Positions 1 to 6,560 of a stretch of 11,991 nucleotides of DNA are shown in pieces (the stretch's first letter is position 1; each line of letters starts with the position of its first letter). The DNA is from CAYFRC01 sp050946115 (lineage in GTDB: Bacteria; Bacillota; Clostridia; Christensenellales; Aristaeellaceae). The position numbers and the translations under genes are program-made. The notes beneath the pieces are model-generated. The model made no database searches and was not told the DNA's origin. It was given only the letters and a program-made list of their open reading frames with translations. Where the stretch lies: NCBI GenBank assembly GCA_050946115.1, contig JBMNUF010000039.1, positions 1-11,991 on the forward strand, in the 5' to 3' direction.

Positions 1-72
1 ATATCTATTCGTTTCATTCAGCTCACCTCTGCTGATTTATTCGACATTTCTTGCGATTCTCCTTTTGGTTAA

Positions 73-927
73 CGAAATATTAATGTATCGCACTCGCCTC
101 TTCTCAAAGTAAATGATGTCGCCCTGGGCGGCAATACCTTTGGCTGCTCGACAATGCTTCAATTTGACCCGATCACTGGAATCGGAATGGTCGTCATGAC
201 GAATCAAGCCCACGAACAGGTGTATAATCACGGTATGTACGAACTCGTCTTCGGAAAGTTCTCCGATTCCGAACTGGTAGATATTCTCCGAGGCGTTCCG
301 CAGGGCTTTGTTACCTGCACAAAGACGATCAAAAATGGCCCTCTTTCCATGATCGGCGCCGTGGGAATCAACGGTTTTAGCGAGGAAGATTTGAAGAGCT
401 GGTGGTGGCAGGAGGGCGATCGCATTTACGGCGGGTATTGCGACTACGAAATCCATACGGGAGAAGTCATAATTAATCTGTTTTTCTGCCTGCTGTTCAT
501 CGTTGCGGGATTATACGGTCTTATTACCGTTGTCGGGGGCGTACTTGGTTCCGCAATCCGTAGGATGCGCAGTAGGCGCAAGGGGCTTGAAATCAGGCGG
601 TCTCCCATGCGCAAAAAGAACACCCTCATATGCGGTATCATGGCGGCTATTTTTATAGACTATGCGATTGTCATACTCCGTATCGCAATCGGAAGCACCA
701 CCGGAGATATCGGTTCGGCAACCGGCTATATGGTGCAAATCGGCATTCTGTTCGTTTTGAATCTTGCGCTGATCGGGAGCCTTCTATGGTCGGTCATTTC
801 CGGATGGCAGGAGCTCGTGACATTTTTCAAAAGAGAACGGGGGAAGTATTGGGTAACGGCGGTATTGGCCGTCTGTATGATTCTCGTGATCGACTACTTT
901 GAGATGATTCGATTTTGGAGATTATAG
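73..927 (+). pseudogene. 5'-truncated serine hydrolase (beta-lactamase/PBP-like) with C-terminal membrane domain
   Basis: The reading frame is open from just after a stop at 70-72 to TAG at 925-927, with the first ATG at 154. Around positions 127-200 it encodes GGNTFGCSTM followed by FDPITGIGMVVMTNQ. This is the typical C-terminal end of the class C beta-lactamase-like serine hydrolase fold (usually GHGGNT..., then DP.TGIG.VV.TN). The catalytic SxxK and YxN parts, about 300 residues, are absent, and no plausible start or RBS precedes the homologous stretch, so the gene is broken at its 5' end by deletion, recombination or frameshift. The residue before GGN is Leu where His is usual. Counted from ATG154, four hydrophobic segments follow at about residues 106-130, 157-178, 193-216 and 232-250, as in membrane-tailed serine hydrolases of Clostridia. 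The stop is 20 bp before the response regulator start, suggesting an ancestral operon. A product made from ATG154 would keep only the membrane tail. Confidence -1.
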
Positions 928-947
928 GGATTCGGCGAGGTGCGTTT

Positions 948-1622
948 ATGGCAAACATTTTGATTGCGGATGACGAAAAGGAGATCGTGCGCCTGCTGCG
1001 CATTTATATCGAAGCGAACGACAACGTGGTTTTTGAGGCGAACGATGGGGATGCCGCCCTGAGGATTTTGGAGAATGAATCCATCGATCTTGCGATCGTG
1101 GATATCATGATGCCCCGAAAAAACGGGTATGAGATCATCAGGCGCATCCGAAAGGACAGCGATATCCCCATACTCGTCATATCCGCAAAGGTGGAATTGT
1201 CGGATCGGGTGTTTGGCATCGACCTCGGCGCAGACGACTATATCACAAAGCCCTTTGAGGCGTTAGAGGTCGCGGCAAAGGTGCGGGCGCATCTGCGAAG
1301 GATCGGCAAGGGAGCCGTGGAACGAGAAAAGAATCGGATCGAGGTCGGCTCCCTCGTGCTGGACTGTGACGAGTGCGTGGTACTCCGTGCCGGGACGACC
1401 ATCGAACTCACCAAGGCGGAATACAAGGTATTGGAGCTGTTCATGCGCAATCCCAGAAGGGTGTTCACGAAGGAACAGATTTATGAACACGCATGGGGGA
1501 ATGCGTATGTCGTAGACGACAACACGATCCGCGTGATCATCAGCCGCCTTCGCGACAAAATCGGAAACGACTCCATAAAGACGATTCGCGGTCTTGGGTA
1601 CAGATTGGAGCAGCATGGATAA
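948..1622 (+). CDS. OmpR/PhoB-family response regulator
   Basis: This encodes a DNA-binding response regulator of 224 residues, the usual OmpR-class length. The receiver domain (about 2-115) has the acidic pair D8/D9, the phospho-acceptor D52 in VDIMMP, S79 in the LVISAK switch strand, and K101 in DYITKPF. The C-terminal winged helix (about 125-224) shows LTKAEYKVLELF, a recognition-helix region with IRVIISRLRDKI, and the closing IRGLGYRL. I chose ATG948 because GCGAGG lies 7 bp upstream and because the protein then begins MANILIADDE; the same frame opens earlier at a TTG (915), but the extra residues do not look like receiver sequence. The gene follows a serine hydrolase remnant by 20 bp and overlaps the kinase gene by 8 bp, so the two form a cognate pair. 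The place next to a PBP-like gene suggests sensing of cell-wall or antibiotic stress (VanR-like), but the inducer cannot be read from the sequence. Confidence -1.
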   Translation: MANILIADDEKEIVRLLRIYIEANDNVVFEANDGDAALRILENESIDLAIVDIMMPRKNGYEIIRRIRKDSDIPILVISAKVELSDRVFGIDLGADDYITKPFEALEVAAKVRAHLRRIGKGAVEREKNRIEVGSLVLDCDECVVLRAGTTIELTKAEYKVLELFMRNPRRVFTKEQIYEHAWGNAYVVDDNTIRVIISRLRDKIGNDSIKTIRGLGYRLEQHG

Positions 1623-2544
1623 GCTAAAGAGGAAAATCATCAGGTACTTTGTGCTCTGTGCATTCGGTATGTCCGTTGCGGAGGCGGTTCTCGACAGCCT
1701 CTTTACCGATTGGATCCTTCCGCAGTTCACGGGCAACCGCCCCGTCGTGCTGTTTATGATGTGCGTCTACCTGTTTTTAACCTTTGCCGTCTTTGCGCTG
1801 TTTGCCGTCTTCTTTTGGAAACTGACGGGCGGCGCGCTCAATACAGAGAGCAAGCGGCAGGTCCGCGAAAGAAATACACAGTATTCCCGCATCTGCCACG
1901 ACTTGAAAACGCCGCTGACCTCGATACAGGGCTTTGCTGCTGCCCTTCGCGACGGAAAGATCAAGCCGGAAGAACGGCAGGAGATTTACGGCATCATCTA
2001 CAGCAAGAGCTGCTACGTGAATGAGCTGGTGGAGAGCATGTTTGCCTACTCGAAACTGGAGATGGACGATTTTCGGTTGTCGTTTAAGAGGCTGGATTTA
2101 TGCGCCCTTGTTCGGGGCGTCGTTGCTCTTATCTATGACGAATTTGAAAGCCGCGGCATGGAATTGCAGCTCGACATCCCGGACGAACCGCTATATTGTT
2201 CTTTGGACGAAAAGGAAATGAAGCGCAGCATAGGCAATCTGCTCGTCAATGCGTATAAGCACAACCCGAACGGAACGAAAGTTCTGGTAAGGGTGTATCG
2301 CCGCGGTCGAGATGCCTATGTATCGGTTGCGGACGACGGTGTTGCCATTGCGGCGGAGCAAGCGGAATGTATTTTTGATCCGTTTGCCTGCGGGGATGAA
2401 GCGCGATCCGGCGGCAGCGGAAACGGATTGGGTCTCACGATCGCCGGCATCATCGTCCAAAATCACGGCGGCAATCTCTATCTGCAAAATGCCATCGACG
2501 GTTATACAAAGGCGTTTGTCTTCCAAATACCGTCCGAAGGTTGA
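1615..2544 (+). CDS. Membrane sensor histidine kinase
   Basis: This encodes a compact 309-residue histidine kinase, partner of the preceding response regulator. The start ATG1615 lies inside the end of the regulator gene (ATGGATAA overlap, translational coupling), with GGAG 4 bp upstream. Two membrane segments (about 10-30 and 44-67) enclose only a short external loop of about 13 residues, so it is an intramembrane-sensing type without a PAS or HAMP domain. The dimerisation/phospho-acceptor box is CHDLKTPLTSIQGF, with H95 as the phosphorylated residue. The ATPase domain has the N box (NLLVNAYKHN, N212), a G1 box with ADDG near 239-242, and a G2 box GNGLGLTIAG near 269-278. All catalytic boxes are intact. 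With so small an input domain, the signal may come through a membrane partner; the neighbouring truncated serine hydrolase with its membrane tail is one candidate, but that is inference. Confidence -1.
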   Translation: MDKLKRKIIRYFVLCAFGMSVAEAVLDSLFTDWILPQFTGNRPVVLFMMCVYLFLTFAVFALFAVFFWKLTGGALNTESKRQVRERNTQYSRICHDLKTPLTSIQGFAAALRDGKIKPEERQEIYGIIYSKSCYVNELVESMFAYSKLEMDDFRLSFKRLDLCALVRGVVALIYDEFESRGMELQLDIPDEPLYCSLDEKEMKRSIGNLLVNAYKHNPNGTKVLVRVYRRGRDAYVSVADDGVAIAAEQAECIFDPFACGDEARSGGSGNGLGLTIAGIIVQNHGGNLYLQNAIDGYTKAFVFQIPSEG

Positions 2545-2646
2545 CTTGCGCCGCGCTGCTTTCAGGCGGCACAGCAAAGCAAAGCGCGATACGGCGAGGT
2601 GTACCGGTGTCAAACAAAGGGCATATTACACCCCTCGGAATCTCTT

Positions 2647-2668
2647 GCCGATGTCTGCCATCGGTTTT
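2647..2668 (+). terminator. Weak intrinsic terminator after the two-component operon
   Basis: CCGATG (2648-2653) pairs with CATCGG (2659-2664) across a 5-nt loop, extended by one G-U pair, and is followed by TTTT (2665-2668). It lies about 100 bp after the kinase stop and just upstream of the phosphonate promoter. The stem is only 6-7 bp and the U tract is short, so termination may be partial. Confidence -1.
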
Positions 2669-2691
2669 GCCAACGCCCCCGATACCTGACG

Positions 2692-2720
2692 ATGCCATAT
2701 CCCTCTATTATACGTATAAT
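2692..2720 (+). promoter_or_regulatory. Sigma-70-like promoter of the phosphonate operon
   Basis: A consensus -10 box TATAAT (2715-2720) has ATGCCA (2692-2697, four of six matches to TTGACA) 17 bp upstream. Transcription would start near 2727, just before the leader ORF. The -10 box is wholly inside the 16-bp palindrome at 2706-2721, so a protein bound there would block RNA polymerase. This is predicted from sequence only. Confidence -1.
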
Positions 2721-2721
2721 A
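2706..2721. promoter_or_regulatory. Perfect 16-bp palindrome, candidate operator
   Basis: TATTATACGTATAATA is identical to its reverse complement over all 16 bases and covers the -10 box. This placement is what is expected of a repressor site of the GntR, TetR or similar dimeric classes. No regulator gene is present in the window, so the protein that binds is unknown. Because the half-site is itself TATAAT-like, it also provides a -10-like hexamer on the minus strand. Confidence -1.
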
Positions 2722-2746
2722 TCGTGTCTTGAGGAAGGAGTATCGT

Positions 2747-2815
2747 ATGCATCGTTCTGCGATGCAGAAGACTATGACAGAATTTTACGCAAACACGATA
2801 TGGGAGCTTACATGA
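2747..2815 (+). CDS. Possible 22-residue leader peptide
   Basis: ATG2747 is preceded at 6 bp by a very strong ribosome binding site, GAGGAAGGAG (2731-2740), and the frame closes at TGA 2813-2815. The peptide begins MHRSAMQKTMTEFYANTIW and has no recognisable motif. It lies between the predicted promoter and the dehydrogenase gene, whose own RBS is about 30 bp after this stop. It could be an attenuation or coupling leader, or the stub of a gene deleted from the head of the operon. I see no alternative terminator hairpin that would prove attenuation. The strong RBS is the only positive evidence, so confidence is low. Confidence -1.
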   Translation: MHRSAMQKTMTEFYANTIWELT

Positions 2816-2861
2816 CTATTTCATAATGAATCGGGTAGGATGGCGGAAAGGAACGTTGATC

Positions 2862-3836
2862 ATGCAGCAGACGTTTTATGATTTCTCGGCATTCGAACAG
2901 TTGAAGGATGCAAAGCCTTTATTGGTGTGCGACAATGCGTTTGATGCGTTTGGCATTGCGTTCCCGTGCAAGGTAACAAGGTTCAGCGAGTTTACATCCA
3001 ATCCGCGATATGAGGATATACAGGCGGGCGTAGAGGTATTCAAGCGGAATGCGTGCGATTTTCTTGTGGCGATCGGCGGAGGGAGCAGCATCGATACCGC
3101 GAAGGTCATCAAGTATTATTGCCATGCCGATCCACCTCTGATGGCCGTTCCCACAACCGCCGGCACCGGCAGCGAAGCAACGCATTTTGCGGCCATCTAT
3201 AAAAACGGAGAGAAACAATCCATTGCCGCCGATGCGCTTTTGCCGAATTCCGTCGTTTTGCAGGCAGACCTTCTCAAAACGCTGCCTTTGCATCAGAAAA
3301 AATGCACCACGCTCGATGCGCTTTGCCAGGCGATCGAGTCTTGGTGGTCAAAAAAAGCGACGCCGGAAAGCATTCGGTATTCCAAAGAGGCCATCGGCCT
3401 AATCCTAGGCAACATGGAAGGCTATTTGCGAGGCGATGAAGATGTCAACCGCAAAATGCTAATCGCTTCCAACTTGGCGGGTAAGGCGATCAATATCACC
3501 ACCACAACCGCCCCCCACGCGATGAGCTACAAGTTGACCTCTCTATATGGGTTGCCGCACGGCCATGCCGTCGCCATCTGTCTTCCCAAAGTGTGGCGGT
3601 ACATGGATGCTTTTGATGATATTGCCCATGCACTGGGTCAACAAAGTCACGACGATGCCATATCGTTTTTCGAGGAATTGCTGAAGCGGTTGCAAATCCT
3701 ACCGCCTCAAGACATTTCGGCGGACGATTTGGACGTTCTGACGAATTCGGTCAATGCACAAAGGCTCGCCAACAACCCGATTCAACTGAGCAAAGACGCG
3801 ATAAAGAATCTATACGAAGAAATTCTGGAGGTGTAA
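2862..3836 (+). CDS. Iron-ADH-family dehydrogenase, likely phosphonoacetaldehyde reductase
   Basis: This encodes a 324-residue NAD(P)-dependent enzyme of the iron-containing alcohol dehydrogenase fold, somewhat shorter than the usual 380-390. ATG2862 is chosen over ATG2826 because GGAAAGGAA lies 8 bp upstream and the protein then starts near its first strand. The nucleotide-binding stretch is VAIGGGSSIDTAK (residues 69-81), followed by PTTAGTGSEAT (97-107). Expected metal-binding positions are D152, H219 (TTAPHAMSY) and H233 (LPHGHAVA); the second classical ligand, His four residues after the Asp, is Gln here (Q156). The APHA...PHGHAVA pattern is, from memory, characteristic of the subfamily linked to phosphonate metabolism. 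The gene ends 1 bp before the PhnX-PhnW fusion, so it most likely reduces phosphonoacetaldehyde to 2-hydroxyethylphosphonate. Reducing the acetaldehyde released by PhnX to ethanol is the alternative. Fold is certain, substrate inferred. Confidence -1.
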   Translation: MQQTFYDFSAFEQLKDAKPLLVCDNAFDAFGIAFPCKVTRFSEFTSNPRYEDIQAGVEVFKRNACDFLVAIGGGSSIDTAKVIKYYCHADPPLMAVPTTAGTGSEATHFAAIYKNGEKQSIAADALLPNSVVLQADLLKTLPLHQKKCTTLDALCQAIESWWSKKATPESIRYSKEAIGLILGNMEGYLRGDEDVNRKMLIASNLAGKAINITTTTAPHAMSYKLTSLYGLPHGHAVAICLPKVWRYMDAFDDIAHALGQQSHDDAISFFEELLKRLQILPPQDISADDLDVLTNSVNAQRLANNPIQLSKDAIKNLYEEILEV

Positions 3837-3837
3837 C

Positions 3838-5670
3838 ATGGCTAAGTGCATCAAGGCGGTTATTTTCGATTGGGCCGGAACCACGATAGACTACGGGTGT
3901 TTCGCGCCGGTACAGGGCTTTTTGGATGGGTTTCAAAGCATCGGCATATCCATCACCAATGAAATGGCGCGCAAGCCCATGGGGCTAAAGAAGATCGATC
4001 ACGCCCGCGCGATTGCCGCCATGCTGCCGGAGCCCATTTCCGAGGAGCGGATTCTGAAGGCATATGAAGTGTTTGAAACGACGCTTTTCGCAAACATTGA
4101 GCGGCACTGCGACGTCAAGGACCACGTGACAGAAACCGTCGCCGCTTTGCGCGCTCGGGGCATCAAAATCGGTTCCACCACGGGGTACACCTCCGCGATG
4201 ATGGAGCGCGTCCTGAAAAAAGCGGAGGAGCATGGATATTCGCCGGATTACTGCATCTCCTCCGATCAGGTGGTTAAAGGAAGGCCGTACCCGTACATGA
4301 TCTGGAGCAACCTCATGCACTTTGACATATCGGATGCGCGGGAAGCCGTAAAGGTTGGGGACACGGTCGCCGACATTGCAGAGGGAAAAAATGCCGATTG
4401 CTGGACGGTGGGCGTCATCATGGGCTCTTCGGAACTCGGCCTTACGCGCGATGAGCTCGCCGCCCTATCGGAAAGCGAGCGAAACGAGCGAAAAGCAGCT
4501 GTCCGCGCGACGTATTATCAAGCCGGTGCGGATTATATCATCGACGACATGGACGGGCTTTTGGATGTCGTCGACGACATCAACCGAAAGCTCGACCAAA
4601 ATGCCGATCGCAAACTGTTGACGCCCGGCCCGCTGACGACGCGGCATTCTGTCAAACACGCCATGCTCACCGACCATTGCACATGGGATGACACGTACAA
4701 AGCGATTACCGCTTCCGTGATGGACGACATTACCCATATCGCCGCCGACGATGCGTATGCGACGGTTTTGTTGCAGGGCAGCGGCTCTTATGCGGTAGAA
4801 GCCATGATAAACTGCCTTTGCGGGGAAAAGGAAAAAATCTTGTTCTTGGTAAACGGGGAGTATGGAAAGCGCATGCTGACCGTTGCCGAAAAATCGCGCA
4901 AGACCTATGATTATTTATTGTTTGACATGACCCAACCCATAGACATCGGGGCCGTTGAAGAAAAGCTGCAGGCAGACCCCGAGATTTCCGTGGTTGTATT
5001 TGTGCATTGCGAAACCACAACCGGCATAATCAATCCCTTGGAAGCACTGACAAAGCTCGCCAAATCATACGGAAAAAGAGTCTTTGTCGATGCGATGTCG
5101 AGTTTTGCAGCCTATGATATAGATATGCCCGGCCTCGATATCGATGCGTTGGCGTCGAGCGCCAACAAGTGCCTGGAGGGATTGCCCGGGCTGGCGTTTG
5201 TAATAGCCAAGAAAACGCTGATAGAGGAAAGCTGCGGCAACTCCCTATCCCACAGCCTTGACCTGTACGATCAGTATCAGGGCTTGTACGCGGGCGGCGG
5301 CAAGTTCCGCTTTACCTCGCCCACCAATGTGCTATTGGCACTCAGGCAGGCGATTCATGAGTATAATAAGGAAGGCGGACTATCCGCACGCAAAAAGCGC
5401 TATATGGAAAACCATAAAACGCTGGTGCAGGGGCTCGAAAAGCTCGGCATACGCCCGATCATTGCGCCGGAATATCGGTCGTACATCATTACTACGTTTG
5501 ACCTTGGCGACCTTGATTTTTCCAAACTGTACGAGACGCTCAAGTCCAAGGGATTTATCATCTATCCCGGCAAGCTGACGTCGATGCCGACGTTTAGAAT
5601 CGGCAATATCGGCGATGTGTACCCCGCCGATATGCGTGCGCTTGTAGCCGCCATAGAGGAATGTATATAG
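3838..5670 (+). CDS. Bifunctional phosphonoacetaldehyde hydrolase / 2-AEP:pyruvate transaminase (PhnX-PhnW fusion)
   Basis: This 610-residue fusion would carry out both steps of 2-aminoethylphosphonate breakdown: 2-AEP + pyruvate to phosphonoacetaldehyde + alanine, then hydrolysis to acetaldehyde and phosphate. Residues 1 to about 255 are a HAD-superfamily PhnX: nucleophile D11 in IFDWAGTT, Schiff-base lysine K52 in RKPMGLKKIDH (aligned from memory with Lys53 of the Bacillus cereus enzyme), GSTTGYT at 112-118, and Mg-site D175 in VGDTVADI. From about residue 258 a class V PLP transaminase (PhnW) begins with LLTPGPLTT; its PLP lysine is K444 in SSANKCLEG, and it continues to the C-terminus at full length. 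The linker is short and polar. ATG3838 has GGAGGTG 4 bp upstream and overlaps the end of the dehydrogenase gene's control region (1-bp gap). Both active sites look intact. The fusion would favour passing the reactive aldehyde between sites. The enzymes are cytoplasmic. Confidence -1.
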   Translation: MAKCIKAVIFDWAGTTIDYGCFAPVQGFLDGFQSIGISITNEMARKPMGLKKIDHARAIAAMLPEPISEERILKAYEVFETTLFANIERHCDVKDHVTETVAALRARGIKIGSTTGYTSAMMERVLKKAEEHGYSPDYCISSDQVVKGRPYPYMIWSNLMHFDISDAREAVKVGDTVADIAEGKNADCWTVGVIMGSSELGLTRDELAALSESERNERKAAVRATYYQAGADYIIDDMDGLLDVVDDINRKLDQNADRKLLTPGPLTTRHSVKHAMLTDHCTWDDTYKAITASVMDDITHIAADDAYATVLLQGSGSYAVEAMINCLCGEKEKILFLVNGEYGKRMLTVAEKSRKTYDYLLFDMTQPIDIGAVEEKLQADPEISVVVFVHCETTTGIINPLEALTKLAKSYGKRVFVDAMSSFAAYDIDMPGLDIDALASSANKCLEGLPGLAFVIAKKTLIEESCGNSLSHSLDLYDQYQGLYAGGGKFRFTSPTNVLLALRQAIHEYNKEGGLSARKKRYMENHKTLVQGLEKLGIRPIIAPEYRSYIITTFDLGDLDFSKLYETLKSKGFIIYPGKLTSMPTFRIGNIGDVYPADMRALVAAIEECI

Positions 5671-5688
5671 GATGATGGCGCTTGGAGA

Positions 5689-6141
5689 ATGAAGAAAATC
5701 TATGCCTGGGAACCTTGGGTTTTCATATTCTTTGGATTGTTTCATTTGCACAGAATATGGGCCCTGTTTGACAGGGCATCCTATGCATCTTTCTGGATGG
5801 GAATCCTGAAAGTCAAAGGGATGCTCTATTTTCTCTTGATGGGCATACTCGCGATATTGTGCATAATCGGAATCGCTACGTTTTTCCGTGAGCGCAAGAA
5901 CAATTTCCGGTGGAGATGGATCTACATATGCGGCGGCTGCTATGTCCTGTTTGATTTGCTTGCCATCGCTACCGGAATGAAGTTCTGGCACCGAGTATTG
6001 TCATGGATGTTTGACACAAACTCTCCGCATTGGAACGCCCTGTGGATTGCTTTTATTTTGCTGGGCGGGTTCGTATTTGTGCTGGGGATTCGTTTGTTGG
6101 CAGAATACAAGAGCCAAACCGTCGCGCAGCGCTTGGATTGA
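5689..6141 (+). CDS. Unrecognised four-TM membrane protein
   Basis: This is a 150-residue membrane protein of no family I recognise. Hydrophobic segments lie at about 9-25, 45-66, 77-95 and 116-136; the first loop is aromatic-rich (FHLHRIWALF) and the middle loop is basic (RERKNNFRWRW). It starts 18 bp after the fusion gene stop, so it is most likely the third gene of the phosphonate operon. GGAG sits only 1 nt before ATG5689, too close to be normal. However, a six-codon mini-ORF (ATG5672 to TGA 5690-5692) ends on this start codon, so initiation may rely on translational coupling. A role in substrate or product passage across the membrane is possible from context only; at four TMs it is smaller than known phosphonate permeases, and no ATP-binding or solute-binding partner is nearby. 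Confidence -1.
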   Translation: MKKIYAWEPWVFIFFGLFHLHRIWALFDRASYASFWMGILKVKGMLYFLLMGILAILCIIGIATFFRERKNNFRWRWIYICGGCYVLFDLLAIATGMKFWHRVLSWMFDTNSPHWNALWIAFILLGGFVFVLGIRLLAEYKSQTVAQRLD

Positions 6142-6258
6142 TCCCGATAGTGTTTCGGAGGTCGCAACCGAGCCGATACTCCCGGATATCAGTCTGTGAT
6201 GCGATTGCACAAGATCCGGGCTAAAGGCAGCTTCGCTGTTTTGGGGCGGCAAAGCATG

Positions 6259-6296
6259 AAAAAGGGGCATCCCCGCCGTTACAGAGGGAAGCCCCT
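6259..6296 (-). terminator. Orphan minus-strand intrinsic terminator
   Basis: Read on the minus strand, GGGGC (6295-6291) pairs with GCCCC (6268-6264); a single mismatch is followed by a second 4-bp helix (6289-6286 with 6273-6270) around a 12-nt loop. TTTTT follows at 6263-6259. The U tract is present only on the minus strand. No recognised minus-strand gene lies upstream of it, so what it ends is unknown: possibly a small RNA or lost gene to its right, or it shields the phosphonate operon from antisense transcription. Confidence -1.
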
Positions 6297-6494
6297 CTCA
6301 GCTCTGCGCTCTTTTCATCTTTGATAGAGAATGTTTATTATTTTTCCTTTGAATTCTCACTTTTTCAACAGCCCGAAGCGGGTATATCGGAGCGCTTCCT
6401 TTGCCTGACGTAATGCAGCACTTCTTCGCTCTGCACCTGCGTTTACTTTGGCAATGGACCGTCCGACTTTTTTCGAAAAAATACCCGAATGCGA

Positions 6495-6524
6495 TTGACG
6501 GCGTTTCCGAAGCCGTGATATACT
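6495..6524 (+). promoter_or_regulatory. Sigma-70-like promoter of the GerMN-like protein gene
   Basis: TTGACG (6495-6500) and TATACT (6519-6524) are separated by 18 bp and each match the consensus at five of six positions. Transcription would start near 6531, giving a short leader of about 30 nt to ATG6561. No operator-like repeat is obvious around it. Confidence -1.
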
Positions 6525-6560
6525 TTTCATGCATCCTAATAAAGTGAGGAGAGAACCACT

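Larger units (their letters stand above)
6142..6560. other. 419-bp intergenic region without a credible gene
   Basis: No frame here has a convincing protein. The stretch holds a 7-bp inverted repeat, CCCGGAT (6181-6187) with ATCCGGG (6214-6220), and a small hairpin at about 6224-6242 (CAGC-TTC-GCTG core followed by TTTT). Together these may end the phosphonate transcript weakly. It also contains a minus-strand terminator (6259-6296) and the promoter of the next gene. A 78-codon minus-strand frame (6298-6534) ends exactly at the terminator but has no RBS and no protein-like character. Confidence -1.

Noticed and set aside
37..456. 139-codon minus-strand ORF at the left edge
   Set aside because: It is antisense to the serine hydrolase remnant, which has clear family motifs; no RBS or recognisable protein.
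948..2544. Assignment of the two-component pair as VanR/VanS
   Set aside because: The motifs are general to OmpR-type pairs; no van resistance genes are present, so a specific name is not supported.
6298..6534. 78-codon minus-strand ORF ending next to the orphan terminator
   Set aside because: No RBS before its ATG, unusual basic/cysteine-rich composition and no family resemblance; kept only as a hint of a possible non-coding transcript.
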